Origin: Cruorifilaria tuberocauda
Taxonomy: Eukaryota > Nematoda > Chromadorea > Rhabditida > Onchocercidae
NCBI GenBank assembly: GCA_013365365.1
Contig: JABVXU010000283.1
Location: 1-64,000, forward strand
Length of the DNA stretch: 64,000 nucleotides
Reading direction: 5' to 3'
Below are positions 26,101 to 39,300 of the stretch, one piece after another. A program made the translations under genes and the position numbers. The notes below the pieces were generated by a model. The model did not search any database. It had not been told where the DNA came from and was given only the letters and a program-made list of their open reading frames with translations. How positions within the stretch are numbered: position 1 is the stretch's first letter; each line of letters starts with the position of its first letter.

Positions 26101-27149
26101 CATTACGACATTCAGGTAGGCTTAAAACTTAAAACTGAAAAAACGTGAGAGTTTTTTTAAAGTTTCAATCTAAGTACATTTTTTATCCTTTATTTTATGT
26201 AGTTACTCTTATATTCCTATAGTCTTATATTCGTTTTCAGCTTCTAATAAAGGTTGCCGTAGACGAACACTTTACGTGGATTTCAAAGATCTTGGTTGGC
26301 AGGTAAATGCTGAATTATTGCTTGTTTAGTAAAGTAGTTTGACCTTGATTATGAGAAGTTTAAGATGGCATTGATCAAGGATACACTGAATGATTGGAAA
26401 GAAACAACTTTCGCCACTTCATGTCTTCTGGATTTACAAGTTTCTGTGATTTTCATTATATACAGTTTCAACTGCAGTGATTTTTTTGAGTATACTATAG
26501 GATTGGGTTATTGCACCAGACGGTTATCATGCATATTATTGTGATGGTTTCTGTTCATTTCCACTGAATAATCATATGAATGCAACGAATCATGCTATTG
26601 TACAAACACTCGTTCATCTTATCGATCCAACCAGGTTTCGTTCACTTCTTATGTTAGGAATGTTTATTTAGTTTGTTTTTATGAACAGATGTTTGATGTT
26701 ATTTTTAATTTATGAAGTTTATACCATTCGTTTTTTTTCTTCCGCCACGTCATATTTGTTATAGCTTTTTATCGTTCATCTTCTATTTTATTAAGCGGTT
26801 ATATGCAAAAAAAGAAAAGAAAGATTTATATGAGAAAAGAAAGAAATATTTATAGAAAGAAATATTTAGTATGTCTTAGCAATTTATATCTGACAACTCG
26901 TTATTTTTATTTCTTGAAATTATAATCTTTTATTTATAAGAAGTCTCTTGCATGTCATGGTTTTTATTTCATCAGTCGATAAGTGTTTAATATTTTTACA
27001 TGATACTAAATCATATTTGCAGAGCATCAGAAGCAAAATGTGCGCCTTCATCGTTACGCTCAATGAAAATTTTATTCATCGATAATGCTCAAAATGTAGT
27101 TCTGAAACGATATAAGGACATGCAAGTACGTGATTGTGGTTGTCAGTAA
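23187..27149 (+). CDS. tig-2: BMP5-8-type TGF-beta ligand precursor, complete, 9 exons
   Basis: A secreted BMP-family growth factor, likely orthologous to nematode tig-2 (symbol tentative; dbl-1 is the alternative). Predicted exons are 23187-23311, 24354-24512, 24785-24876, 25115-25265, 25591-25733, 25939-26115, 26241-26302, 26501-26634 and 27023-27149. Phases agree and give 389 residues. A signal peptide is visible ([11 protein letters not shown] core, likely cut after AQA). The prodomain follows, then a furin site RIKR at 26025-26036. The predicted mature chain has 133 residues. It carries [51 protein letters not shown] and the CGCQ end, very close to BMP5/6/7/8 and Drosophila Gbb. An N-glycosylation site (NAT) is conserved. 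The usual CC pair is AKC here, so six instead of seven cystine-knot cysteines remain and the one lost is the inter-chain cysteine. ATG directly follows TTTTCAG, so trans-splicing may occur at the start codon itself. Confidence 0.93.
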
Positions 27150-27469
27150 CCGGACAAATTCAGTTTAGCCCTTCATTTCTGTGGGAGCTTTTCATGTGCA
27201 TTATACACATTATTTTTCTAGCATTGTTCTAATAGGCAAATTTAAGTTTTTAAAGTATCTTTCAATACGTATGATTTAAGAAAGAACTAGAAAATATACC
27301 ATATTTTTATATTGTTTTTTCGATTACCCAAGAATTTTGTTTCCTACCGTTATGTCATATAATTTGGAAAAGTGTATGAATCTGACGTATGCCTGAAACA
27401 TGACTTAAATATTCGGGATCTCCGGACGTAATTAAATATTATGTCCAAATTACTCATCGTAATTTTCAG

Positions 27470-27482
27470 AATAAATAATAAA
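27470..27482 (+). terminator. polyadenylation signals of the BMP gene
   Basis: Two AATAAA hexamers sit at 27470 and 27477, about 320 bases after the stop codon. They are the likely cleavage signals. Confidence 0.5.
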
Positions 27483-29143
27483 CTCTTTCATTATCACTAG
27501 TTCGTATTTAATGTGCAATCAAACTTGTAGGTCAAAATTATTTTTGTGTTAGTTGTTTTGATGAACAGAGGTTGTTTGCAAATTTGTTTTCAAAAACTTC
27601 TTGTATGTTATAATTCCGTGCATTATACTTCATGTTCACAAGAATTTGTTTTTTCTTTTCATTCCTGCTTACATATAATAATTGTTTAATTCAATATCTC
27701 CAGGCGTTACGGTTATTGCTACTCTCTTATTAGCTTTTGTTGGATCCCGTGATTAACTTTCAATATTTCTTTCACATAGACCGAGTGAGTTTATTTACGT
27801 CTGACAATTTTATTGTGCTTCCTGAAACAATATTTTTTATACTATGCATTTTTTATTTTATTACACTTAAAATATATTCTCTGTTAATTTTTATATTTTT
27901 TTGTTTGATCAATATGTTATACATTGGGTAAATCGGTGCATTTTCACACCATATCGTGTCTATCATAATTGTATATACGTACATTCCTTGTTAACTAATA
28001 GTGTCGCACTTTGATATGCGTAAGGTGAGATTGTCCATATCGCAGTAATTCACCGCATATATTATTATTTGTTAAGTGAAGCATTTTGTTATGCTTGGCA
28101 TTATTGTCCACATTTCTCATACTGTATTTTATATTGTTTAAAAAAAAAAACTTGTATAAAATTTTTCACATTATATGACTACACCTTAATTTATCATATT
28201 TATACGCAATCCAATATTATCAGTATCGTCTCGAAGTTGAAATCCTGGAGGATCTCTGAAGGTTGATTGCCTGAACTACTTATATTATTAACAAGGATCA
28301 TGTTTACGCCCAATTTTAAATTGATTTTGCTATCATTGGGATCGCTTACGTATTGACTGGCAGCAAAAAAGCCTTTACTATGTTGACGGTTTTCCTTCGG
28401 TTCGTCAGCATTATTAATTTCTTTGAAATCTTAGGTTACTATGATTTTGGATCCTTATGAAGCGATATAAGCTGCTTTTGCTGTACTATAAGCTTGCACT
28501 ATTTTTGGCATCATTATACGTCAGGCAGTCACAGAAAAATCGAAGTCAATATATCTGGGGTCATCATCGTCTTGGTCAGAAAATTTCTATCAGAGGAAAA
28601 CGTTGTCGTTATGGCCACCACAGGTTCGACCTTCTGTCCTGTTAGATACTATTTAGAAAGTTATTTTCTCCCATAAATTCTATCAAAGTGAAATAGAGGG
28701 ATACTGCTTGGCTTCCATCACTATGAAATTTTGTCGAGTTAGTTCAATTCAATTTTTATCACTGTTGTTTTGATCGTTCAGAGGATCATGATGACCTGAA
28801 AGTTGCAAAAGAATGGTATTAAATTGTTAACTGTAGCCACATAATTAGATTAATATTGTAAGTTAAATAGGGAAGAAGCTATCAATTAGAAAATTAAAGT
28901 GGTTATAAAAAAGCTTAGTTTACTGGTTTTAGAATACGATAGTTTTGATAGAAATAGCTTTGTTACGAGAAAGAAAGCATTGGTTTTTAATCTTTTTGTA
29001 AATTTAAAATGTCAGATTGCCAATTGCATCATATCATGAAAGTTTTAATGATGTCCATTTATCACTGTAAGATTTTTTATTGGAAAGCAATTTAAAATGT
29101 TCTTAGTTAATTTAATTCTAAAATATCCTATATTGTATTTAAG
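27483..29143 (+). other. region between BMP and PEX6 genes with candidate 5' exon
   Basis: Mostly non-coding. At 28525-28640 a frame with good beta-strand character (HRKIEVNISGVIIVLVRK) begins after an acceptor CGTCAG. Its end at 28640 (donor GTTAGA) is in phase with a start of the next exon at 29144. It could encode part of the PEX6 N-terminus, but I could not find a start codon or confirm it. The other open frames here look like chance. Confidence 0.35.
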
Positions 29144-32100
29144 AATACCTTCAGCTCTGGAACGGCAGTATGGATCGGTTGTCGCTATGCTTCTCTCATT
29201 ACAACAGCTGATATCAAAAATGTGGAAAAATTGATTATAAAAAATCGTAGCAGCGATTCTCAAAAAGTAATTTTATATCCGATCAAAATTTATCCAGTAT
29301 TGTGTGATGAACCTGTTGCTTTCATCGATGAGCTTGCTGCATTTAATCTTTCCAACAAAGGACTTCGTCTTGAGAATGCATTGGTTGAGGTTTGTCGCTT
29401 TTTTTTGTATTTCTTTGCATATTTTAACTTACTTATAATTCCAAGCGTTATTAAAACTGCTGGATTAGTTAACGTTTTACTTCGCCGGTCATAGACTTCA
29501 AATAAATTTTTGATCGGAACGCTCAAACTACCTTTGTTAAATTTATATTCCAAATTCATGATTATATTCTTGTTATATGTGGGGTACATGACTTTATTTG
29601 AGTCCAAAAATCATATTTATAAGTGATGTTCAGGCTAATTAATTTTGAAGACTTATTTTTTAGTTTTTAAACAGTTTGGATTGTCATTTAGTGGAAGGTA
29701 ATATAGTTTTAGTTTCAGTTGTTCATAGCATCATCTGCCGTCATATCATGCTGTTAGTCATAATAAATTGTACTTTTTTTTGTACTTTTCGATAAGTCTC
29801 TAATTCATTTGTTCTTCATAATTACAAAGTTTTTTCTTAATCTGCATATGCAAGATGCAAACATAGGTTATGGCTATAGCTGGAGTTAAATTAGAAATCC
29901 GAGGATGCTGTTGTTGTGAAAATTGATATGATCGGTGCGCAGATTGATGGAAGCTTGTGGATAGCTTTCCTTTGATCAATATAATTTGTTCGAGTATAAT
30001 ACAGTTGCAATGCAGAGTTCTATTTGGTTAGATGTATAACAAAGGAGCTGGCTGGGAAGTCTGTCCTGAGAGCAAAGCGAAGAAGTGGAAGAAGAAAAGT
30101 ACTGAGAGATCTTTGGGGTAGTTATATAGGTTTAGAAGAGGTGGGGTTTGTTATTTTGTAAGAATGCGATTTACAAAGATGGCATGAAGGCTGTTGTGAG
30201 AAAGAATGGATTTAGTGAAGAGGATGATCTGTAGAATGGGCGATACGTTGAGATTAGTTGTTTGGAGCAAAGATAGACTGTTGAAATAAGCATTGGGCAG
30301 GTGCAAGTATCTGTGAGAATATGCACATGGATAATGAACAATGGAACTATAGAACGGTTCTCATGATGAGAATATCCTACGAGGACGCCATAAAAGTGTT
30401 TTACATTTTACAAATAAAGATTCACAGAAAAATAAAAATTCGAAAATATTTGAGATTAGAAATTAAGGTCAAGAGGTTTTCTTGCCTTTCAGATTGCAGA
30501 AAGTATAATGAATGATTTCGATAGAAAACACTAATATATGTACTTTGTGTGTTTCATTCTAATTGCTAAAATATTTCTGCACCGGTTTCAGACCTCTTGT
30601 CATTCTAATGTTATTGATGAAGCAGAACCGTGTATTTCATGCTGTGTTCATATTGCGTTAATTGTTACATCTTTTTACGATCCACAATCTGATTATTCTG
30701 ACGAACTTCGGGAATATTTTCAAATACCAAGGTCTATATTTTCAGCTATTCTTTCTTCGTTCTCTTCAGAAATTTTCACTACTTGTTATTAATTATAAAT
30801 GACAATGCTTTAATGTATCATGATGAAGATTTGCCAAAAAAAGTTATGGCTTTTTAAGTATTTTGATAATATTAAAATTTTTCTAGGTTGGTTGCGGTAG
30901 GAGATGTTATTGCTGTTCCTTGGCGTAAACCATGGAGGAAAAAAGTGAAAGAGATATTTTTCAAGGTAATTTTAATATTTTATAAGATAAATTCTAGATA
31001 AGCATTAATTTTTTAGAACTATAGATAAATATTTACTTGAATAAACTAGCTGTTTAGAATTGATTTTTGTTGAAAAGAGATGAATTCTACTTTTTTTGAA
31101 CAATTTTTTTGGTGATCACTTAATTTTATGAAATGTTATATTTTTAGATTCTTTATTTCGAAGATTCAGAAAGACCATCAGAAGCTATTGTTGATTCTCA
31201 AAAGACAACATTATATCAGGTTTTTTGATATTCAATTTCAGTAAGAAGAAAATATTTTCAATTTTTTCCATTACAAATATATATTTTTCTCTACTCAATT
31301 ATCAAAAATGTGCTAAATATTAATCACCAAATTTTTTCTTTCAAATTTTGAATTCATATCTCATTTCTTTAATTACTTCTATCCGAATTTGCTGGCGCCT
31401 CATTCTATTATGGATTTTTTATATAGACATATTCTTAAAGTTCTCTTTCTTTCCTTTAAAACAAAATTTTATATTTTTACACTTGACTTTTTCCATAGAA
31501 TTAAAGGGATTAACTTTGCTTTCAATTTACATCACATAGCACTGCTCATATTTTATAGGATAAGGAGATTTACGATAAAATCCCATACAGTGATATTACG
31601 TGTTATATGCCGGAAAAATTCTTAGGAATTTCTCAAAGAATTTCTTCTTTGATTGAAGCTAACTGTAAATTGAAAACATCTTCGTCAACTCTGGTTATAC
31701 TTCTCAGTGGTCCACCAGGTTCTGGAAAGAAACTGTTCCTAAAGCACTTATCTTCCTTGATACATTTGGATGTTTACTTCTGCAACTGCTTTGATATTTG
31801 GAGCGATGCACCTGGAACTTATGAAACAAATATTCGTAACGCTTTTGAAAAAGGTTTTTTCTGACAGCATTGTCAACACTTATGAATATTCAATGATCTT
31901 TTTCTTTCTTTGTTTAATTTAAATGCAATTAGTAAAAAGAAGATTGATTTACCTAATTTTCAATATTTGTTTCTTAATCTATTTTGTATATATAATTATA
32001 GCTTCAAAAAGTACTTTTTCATTATTGGCTCTTCTAAACGCAGATTTACTTGGTTTCGATTCAGATGGCGCTAGGAAAGGTATTTTCATTTAACTGTATA

Positions 32101-35100
32101 TCAACAGAATTCTTACTAATTTTTCTTTCTAATGCCTTTATCAATTAAACCAAAAGCAAAATAATAATACTCTGGGTAATCGGTTCTTGATCATAATAGT
32201 TTTATTCGTGATAACTTTTTTATTTCAAAATTAAATGGCACAAAACGATGGCAGATCATTATTGTTTAATAGGACTTGTGATTTTAAATGACTACGATGC
32301 TGGGTTGATTCCTAAATTCAGTGAATGAATGTATGAAGAAGTTTTTTAATAAAATGGTTGAGCTTACTTAGCGATCTAAGCTGGTGAATTGAAAGATATA
32401 TTCCGAGGATAAATATTATAAATCTTTCTTAAAAAGATCGAAGCAAAATCTTACTCATCATATGATCAACGTGGTATTCACTAACGGAATAACAAAACAG
32501 TTTTGTTTCATTCTTACAATAATAATTATCTCTTTATTAAATTGATAATTATTATTAGATTTCTGCAATGTATTTCTTATAAATATCAATGGCTTTATAG
32601 TAAGGTTGATTACTTTTGGTATCAAATATATAATTTTTTCAAGTTTTCAAAGAACTTTTTTTTTGTAGATACTCGAGGGATGGCTTGTTTAACAAAATTT
32701 CTTAAAACTTCCACCATACCTGCTCTATTTTTGGTTTGTACTTCCGATAAATTGTCAACTTTACCCATATCATTACGTTCTCTAATTCTTTATCATTTCG
32801 AAATTCCCTTGCTTACTGAAGAAGATCGGAAATCTATAATTATACATGAAGTTGATGAATCAAGATTCGTTGATACCGCTGCAGTTACTCATTTAACAAG
32901 CGTAGGTTATTCTGAATTCTTTTTTTATAAGAATGTGTCATTCTCTTTGGAATTTATTATATCTCTCGTTTTAATATAAGTCGAGTTTCTCCAAAGAAAT
33001 CTATTTTTTAGGGGTTTAATTTATCTGATTTGCATGTTTTATTGTCGGATGCACTATTTCGAAAAGATACTACAAATTCGTGAGTCTTTTTGATACAATT
33101 CAAGGAAGGATAAAGATATATCAAAATACACCATGTTTTCAAATATTTAGAATTTTTTTTATAGACCAAAACTAATGACTGAACATTTCGTATGGGCAAT
33201 TGATATTCGTAGCAAAAGGTTGGCTGATAAAATTGGGGCACCTGTTGTAAGTTGTCAATCAGTAATTCTCAAGTTCGATTTGAAAAGATTACGGTTGAAT
33301 CAAATGAAGCTGAAGTGTCGTTCATTCTTCAGGGAACCATAAAAATAACTCGAATCTTTAATGCTTTTATATATTAGTTATTATCGTAGATTATGGTTGA
33401 TATATCAGTAATCATTTTGATTTTTCTTGTCTATTTATCATATCCTATTTTGATCTGCCTCCTACACTTCTGTTAACGTATACTTTAACCATTCAGTGAC
33501 AGAAATTTGAAAAAAAATCAATAAAGAAAAATTTTCTGAAAAAACAAATCATTGATTTTTTAAATTCTTTGAGATTTCGAGGGAGAACATTATTTTATAG
33601 AATTGTGTTATTTTGAAACTATACTTTTTCTGCCTCGACAAATTTGTAGATTCCAAAAGTGACATGGGACGATGTTGGCGGTTTAGATGATGTTAAACAA
33701 GTTGTTATTGAAAGTTTAATTCTGAATTTAGAAGGGAAGAAGAATATTAAACGTAGTGGTGCTTTGCTGTACGGTCCTCCTGGTTGTGGTAAAACACTAA
33801 TTGCTAAAGGTTTGAATTTAGTTGATAACACCACTTGCAGCGGTAATATTAGGATTAAATTAAAGATCATTTTGCTTAGGAGTTCAAATTTTCTTCGAAA
33901 TTTAGAGTTGTGAGTTTAATTTGTATATTTTTTGTTTTTCATTAAATTAAAGTTTATATAAGATGGAAAAATATTTGAGTTTTTGTGATTTTTAGATCGT
34001 AAGACACTAAAAATATTTATGGCTGTTTTTTTGCAGCCATCGCAAATCAATTTAAAATAACTTTTCTGAGTGTGAAAGGACCTGAACTTCTTAACAAATA
34101 TGTTGGACAGAGCGAAGCAAATGTTCGCAAAGGTGAAGTTTTTAGTAATCTCATTTGTGCAAAATTGATAGCATTTCTGAATCACATAGTCTATGACCAA
34201 TTTTTTCAAAGAATCTAAATCTAAATCAAAGATTCATCACAGTGATGAAAGTATTGTCGATATCTGAAACTTGGCTAAATCGATTCTTTCAGTTTTCGAG
34301 AAAGCTCGAATGGCTGAACCTTGCGTGTTATTCTTTGATGAACTAGATTCTCTTGCTTCCAAACGAGGTCGCTGCGGTGATTCTAGTCGTGTAGTTGATA
34401 AGTATGCTTCTCTACTATATAATTCATAATTTCATTTTTACAATTTCTTTAGTATATTATCGCTATTATTTGCACCATTCAAATCACGTTTGATTCCAGC
34501 ATTGTATCACAGTTGACTACAGAATTAGACAGTTTAGAAGACTCAAAAATTTTTATTCTGGGTGCTACGAATCGCCTTGATTTATTGGATTCATCGTTGC
34601 TACGGCCAGGAAGGTGATTCGGAAAATTTATATTATGTTTTGTCACACTTCAAAGACTACTATATAACATCAGTTTTAATGGATAGAAAATTTTATTAAT
34701 TTAAATTCGTTCATTTTCACTACCTCTACTTTTATTGCTTTTTACATTTTCTCATTTCATTTATTCTTTATTTTTTAAGATTTGATAAAATCATTGAAGT
34801 AAGTGGAACAAGGGATGTTGTAACACATGAACGTATACTGCGTGCAGCTAGCCGAAATGTAGCATTTGCCGATGATGTCAATTTGCAAGAAATTGTATGT
34901 CATGATTGGGTTTATTTATTCGTTAATAGATTTTTACAGCTTTTTTCGACTTCCAAAATATCGCTAATGATAAAAATTAGTGAAAAAATATTAAGAATTG
35001 ACGTAGTTAGTGGACTTTTTGGAATGGTCTGGCGTTGTCTAAAAAGTATGTTTTAAATAAATGCATCTGTTAAATAACTATTATGACATTTTAATTTATT

Positions 35101-35660
35101 GGTTAATTATAATTTTTGTGCGATCTAATTTGAATTTATGATCATAGCTATGGATCAATTTTTACGCATATCTGTTGCTCAAATTTTTGGATCCTTATTC
35201 CAAATTTCATTTATTTCATATAGAATTTACTTTTTAGGCAGAATCCTGCTATCATTTGTCATCAGGAGCAGATTTACATGCGGTAATTTCACGTGCACAA
35301 ATGGATGCAATACGGAAGCGGATCACAGCCGTGGAAGCCGGAGTGATGTTACCTGAGGAACAGCTATTAATCACGCAGGATAACCTCAAAAATGCAGTGA
35401 GAGAAGTCACTTTTTTTCTTAATTTGTTTTGATTTGTTTATCTTACAATAGAAGTTGACTCGATATGGTCATGGATTTCACTACTTCAATTGTTTTCTGG
35501 TTTGTTTTTGGAAACTTTTACAAAGCTATCTCAATTTTTAAAAGATACATTTGGAATGGTGCAAATCAATAATTAAATAAATTGCAGAAATGAAAATAAC
35601 TTCATTTTTCAGGTAACTCCATCTTCTGGTGTAAATTGCAAACAACTGCGTGGATTCTAA
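29144..35660 (+). CDS. prx-6: PEX6 peroxisomal AAA ATPase, 5' end uncertain
   Basis: PEX6 pairs with PEX1 in the AAA+ complex that pulls the import receptor PEX5 off the peroxisome membrane. Exons: 29144 (or 29155)-29389, 30592-30731, 30887-30965, 31148-31219, 31559-31853, 32002-32079, 32669-32901, 33012-33079, 33165-33246, 33650-33809, 34037-34132, 34293-34401, 34500-34613, 34780-34894, 35238-35396 and 35613-35660. All phases agree and give about 693 residues from the first exon. The C. elegans protein is near 720 as I recall, so one short 5' exon or more is missing. [10 protein letters not shown] and GDVIAVP match the conserved N-domain end. D1 has GPPGSGKK in place of a normal Walker A and [11 protein letters not shown] where Walker B should be. 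D2 is intact, with [11 protein letters not shown], Walker A GPPGCGKT (33773-33796), [18 protein letters not shown], Walker [12 protein letters not shown], the second-region GATNR and the arginine-finger-like LLRPGRFDK. The last exon is short ([15 protein letters not shown]) and lacks the usual PEX6 C-terminal helix. A decayed repeat lies in the first long intron. Confidence 0.9.
30231..30427. repeat. degenerate interspersed repeat, copy B, in a prx-6 intron
   Basis: Colinear with 12257-12400 over several blocks ending in TTTACATTTTACAAATAAAG. The surrounding 29.87-30.43 kb is clearly richer in G than the rest of the intron, as expected for inserted DNA of different origin. No intact open frame remains. 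Confidence 0.45.
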
Positions 35661-35940
35661 GCTTTTTGAATATTTATAGTGCAATATTTTTCGGTTCCCC
35701 AGAAACTTTTCAATTTTTTAAAGAAAGATCATTAAAATATTTATGTTGTATTACTTCCTCCTGCATTTATATTTATTTCTCATATTACTGCTTTCTATTT
35801 TATAAATCTACTTGCCATAATTAAGTTGATTTTTGATCTTATATGTGCTACACCATGAACAGTGCACTTTGATATTCGTATGTGATAATTTTATAATGAT
35901 TTTACTATTTTTAAAAATTATAGACTAATGTATAAATGCG

Positions 35941-35946
35941 AATAAA
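35941..35946 (+). terminator. polyadenylation signal of prx-6
   Basis: AATAAA about 280 bases after the prx-6 stop codon. Confidence 0.35.
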
Positions 35947-36012
35947 CTTTAATTGATTTTACTTAGAGCGTATTTTTTTTTGATTTTAAGAAGCTTTTTG
36001 TTTACTAAATCC

Positions 36013-36314
36013 ATGTTATATTTTTCCATTAAGGGAAAAAATGAGAATTTCATAGGAATTGTTGACGCGCTTGCAGGTATAATTCATTCCCAAAACTTTT
36101 CTATAACTTATTCATGTTCAATAAAAGCTAAAAACAATTATAAAAGTTACTGCTTTTTTTCGTTTTTAATTATTGAAATACCATAGATAAATAATAAATT
36201 GACATCCATTGAAATAATGATGGATTATATGTTTATGTTTCAGTGTTATTGCAATCAAAGTTATTTATGAAGGAAGAGGAAATTGCGAATCTTATTCTTT
36301 CATTAATTATCTAG
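36013..36314 (+). CDS. possible two-exon microprotein, unknown
   Basis: ATG at 36013 opens a frame to a donor at 36077 (GCAG|GTATAA). An acceptor GTTTCAG at 36243 resumes in the correct phase and runs to TAG at 36314. The product is 45 residues, with segments NENFIGIVDALAGVLLQ and KEEEIANLILSLII. It reads like one amphipathic helix pair, and its amino-acid mix is less AT-driven than chance frames nearby. I do not recognise it. It may instead be the last two exons of a gene whose 5' part I missed (an acceptor TTAAG at 36029-36033 would start an exon at 36034 in the same frame), or chance. Confidence 0.3.
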
Positions 36315-39300
36315 TTTTTCATTAACTGAAACTACCGGATACTGGCTGATCAATTTAAGGAAAAAAAGCATTGATAGATTAAATGAAAATACCAAACATT
36401 TGGGTGAATCAGCTTTTAGTGATATTTCGATCGGCCAAATTTATGCTTTTATTGCGCTTCCCAAATCTTTTTTTCTTCTCATATGGAGGAAATGTAATTT
36501 AAAAAGCGGCAAAATTGAGATTTTGTATTATTTGATTACTTCTGTTCTTAAAATGACGGTTAACATAATTGCAGTGTTCCCTCGGTTTCTGCAATGATAA
36601 AAGTATTTAATAAAATTTAGATGTTTTTTATCATTTTTAATTTATCTGGGATCAATCTGTGACTTATGTAAAATTAAAAATGGAAATAAAAATTACTTTA
36701 ACCTCTCATTGATAGATGACATAGAAAGGACGTGAAAATTAATCAATCATGTGAATTAGGTTGTTTAGCTTTATCATAGCATGATTGCATTCAAATATTT
36801 ATTTCCCTTCAATTTCCATTGAAATTTTCATAACAACCGGAATTATTTTTATTTTTCTATCAGTCTTACATCATCGATCTTCTTTCTCTAAAAGTTTTTT
36901 AATTTCATTTTCTTGTAATTTTTCCTGAATTGTTTTTTTTTCTCTTTCTAAATTTTTTTTGTTTAGTTTTATCATATATCATTCGTTCTGTTTGTATGTG
37001 TTGTTCATGTCAATGATTGTATCAGAGAATGAAAATTAATTTCTTTTTTTTTGTATAAATGAGATCATTTATTTTTCTCGATTGAAACAAAAGAAAATAT
37101 GAGGAATAAAAAATAAAATGATAATTCGAATGCAAAAATATTTAATCAAATTAGAAAAGAATAAGTAACTCAAAAAATTCTTCAAATTTTGTTTTTATTT
37201 TTTATTACAGATGCGAAAAAACTTCTTCAACTTTTCTCCATAGTTTGTTTTTCATTAATTTTCTTAATTTATCTAACAATACTAAAATTTTCATCACTCA
37301 AATACATTTCTTTAAAGAAATCCATTGATAGATATTCACTTATCATTTTTCAAAGTGACCGAGTGAAATATCAAGTAAAAAATCGAATTATCTGAATTTG
37401 TCGAATAAATTTTGAATATTTCATGAAGCAAATTTTGTTCTAGATTCCAAAATTATCATTCCGATAAGATATGCTGTCGATGTTGGATTTTCGACATTTA
37501 ATTTATCCTTTTAAATTGTAGGAAAATCAATAATGATAACTCTTAAAAATTGCCAGATTAAAGAAGACAAAAAAAAGAATCGAATTTTCCTTCAGACAAA
37601 TTATTTCCTTAATCATCTATTTAACTAATAATCATTAATCAGTGATAACATTTAGATATCAAATGATAGTATCAGATAAAATCATTCAAAACAAATACGA
37701 ACATTCTGGAATTGATGCATGAAAAACAAAGTGCTGTGCAAATAATGAAAGAAAATTACATGTAATGTAAAGTAATGTAAAGTTTTCACGGACGAAGTGC
37801 AAATTTATTCAATTTGCTTGCCGAATAGTGAAACCGGAAACAAAATCATTGAATTTCATCAATATTAAAAATGATAAATAGAGGAAAAATGTGAAAAATG
37901 TTTGTTTACCAAAAGTGATTCGATGAAAACAAGTAAAAAGTGATCTATTCTCGTCCACTAATTATCTGATTAAAATTCTTTAAATTAATTTTAATTTACG
38001 CGGAATGGTATCGATGAACAATTTCATAATTATTATCATATTCAGTTCAATTTTTTCAATTTCTTATTTTATATTATTTTCAATTCCTTTGAATTCCTTT
38101 CGATTCCTTTCAATTCGAGGATAAACATTTTACATTATCGTTCATTGTTTATTGTTGAAATTAGTGGAACTTAGCCGCTTTTAATTTAATTTCTTCAAAC
38201 CTCTTCACTGTACATTCCATTTAATTCAAGAATGCATCATTTTTCATTATCATTGTTTATTGTTTATTGTTGAAATGAATGCAATTCATTGCCCACTTCA
38301 AATTTAACTGAAATGCAACATTTCGAAAATGCACTCATTTAATTTCTACACCTCATATTAATCAGATTTAATAACATTACTTATCGATAATTTTTACAAA
38401 CAAGTTTAAGATAAAATTCCTCTCCTACAATTATTTTCCTTTGATTAAGTGTAATCGCAAATTCTCATTCATATCGGATATTTTGTAAATTTAGAAAATT
38501 ATATCTATCTTATCAGTTATTTCAAAGTACAAGTTAACTGTTCTATCAATTAAAGTTAGACGAAATTTCTCACTATTATTTATTACTTGGTATTTATCAA
38601 TTATATTATGTTACGTTAACAGTAAAATGAATTGATAATATTTATATCATTCTAAATTTATACTTCGTTCTCATATTTATTTATTTCTCAACGAACATAT
38701 TTTGCAATCGAATACGAAGTAAGATTATAAGCAAAGTTCAGGAAATTCTATTAATTTAATCCATTAAATATTTGATTATGAGATATTTAAGTTTTTTTTT
38801 TTACTTCTCCAAACAAAGCAATAATGCGATATTGCTAAGATAAAAAAAATTAAGTATTACCATGATACTTCGTATTTATCAATTTATTGTTTTCATGAAG
38901 AAATTTTGCGTCCGTCATTGATTAGAATGACTTTAATAGGGTAGATAAATTTATTTGCTTGAAGTTGAAGTGGAGAATGCTTGATGATTGCTTCATATTT
39001 TGAAATTGAGAAATCTCGGCTGCTGTGTCACTCAACTAAATAAATTTTATGATGTTGCATGCATGCTTGCATAAATTAATAATTACTGAAAGAAACAATG
39101 AAAATCGACCAACTTTTTTTTCACATTATCAGTATTACTAATTAAAAATTTTCCTTTTTTTACCCTATAATTATTTAATTTTGATTTCTAAAATTTTTAA
39201 AATAATTTCAGAAATATTAAAATGTTTGATTTTTGAATTCATATCCTATTGATTTTTCAAGATGCTGTTTGTAAACAAATGTGAAATTTGATTTTTTTTT

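Noticed and set aside
32503..32668. N-terminal extension of the PEX6 exon frame
   Set aside because: The acceptor TTTGTAG at 32668 and the conserved downstream D1 sequence show that the upstream part is intron.
33619..33870. Minus-strand frame opposite the PEX6 D2 exon
   Set aside because: Antisense of the Walker A exon, which has clear PEX6 identity on the plus strand.
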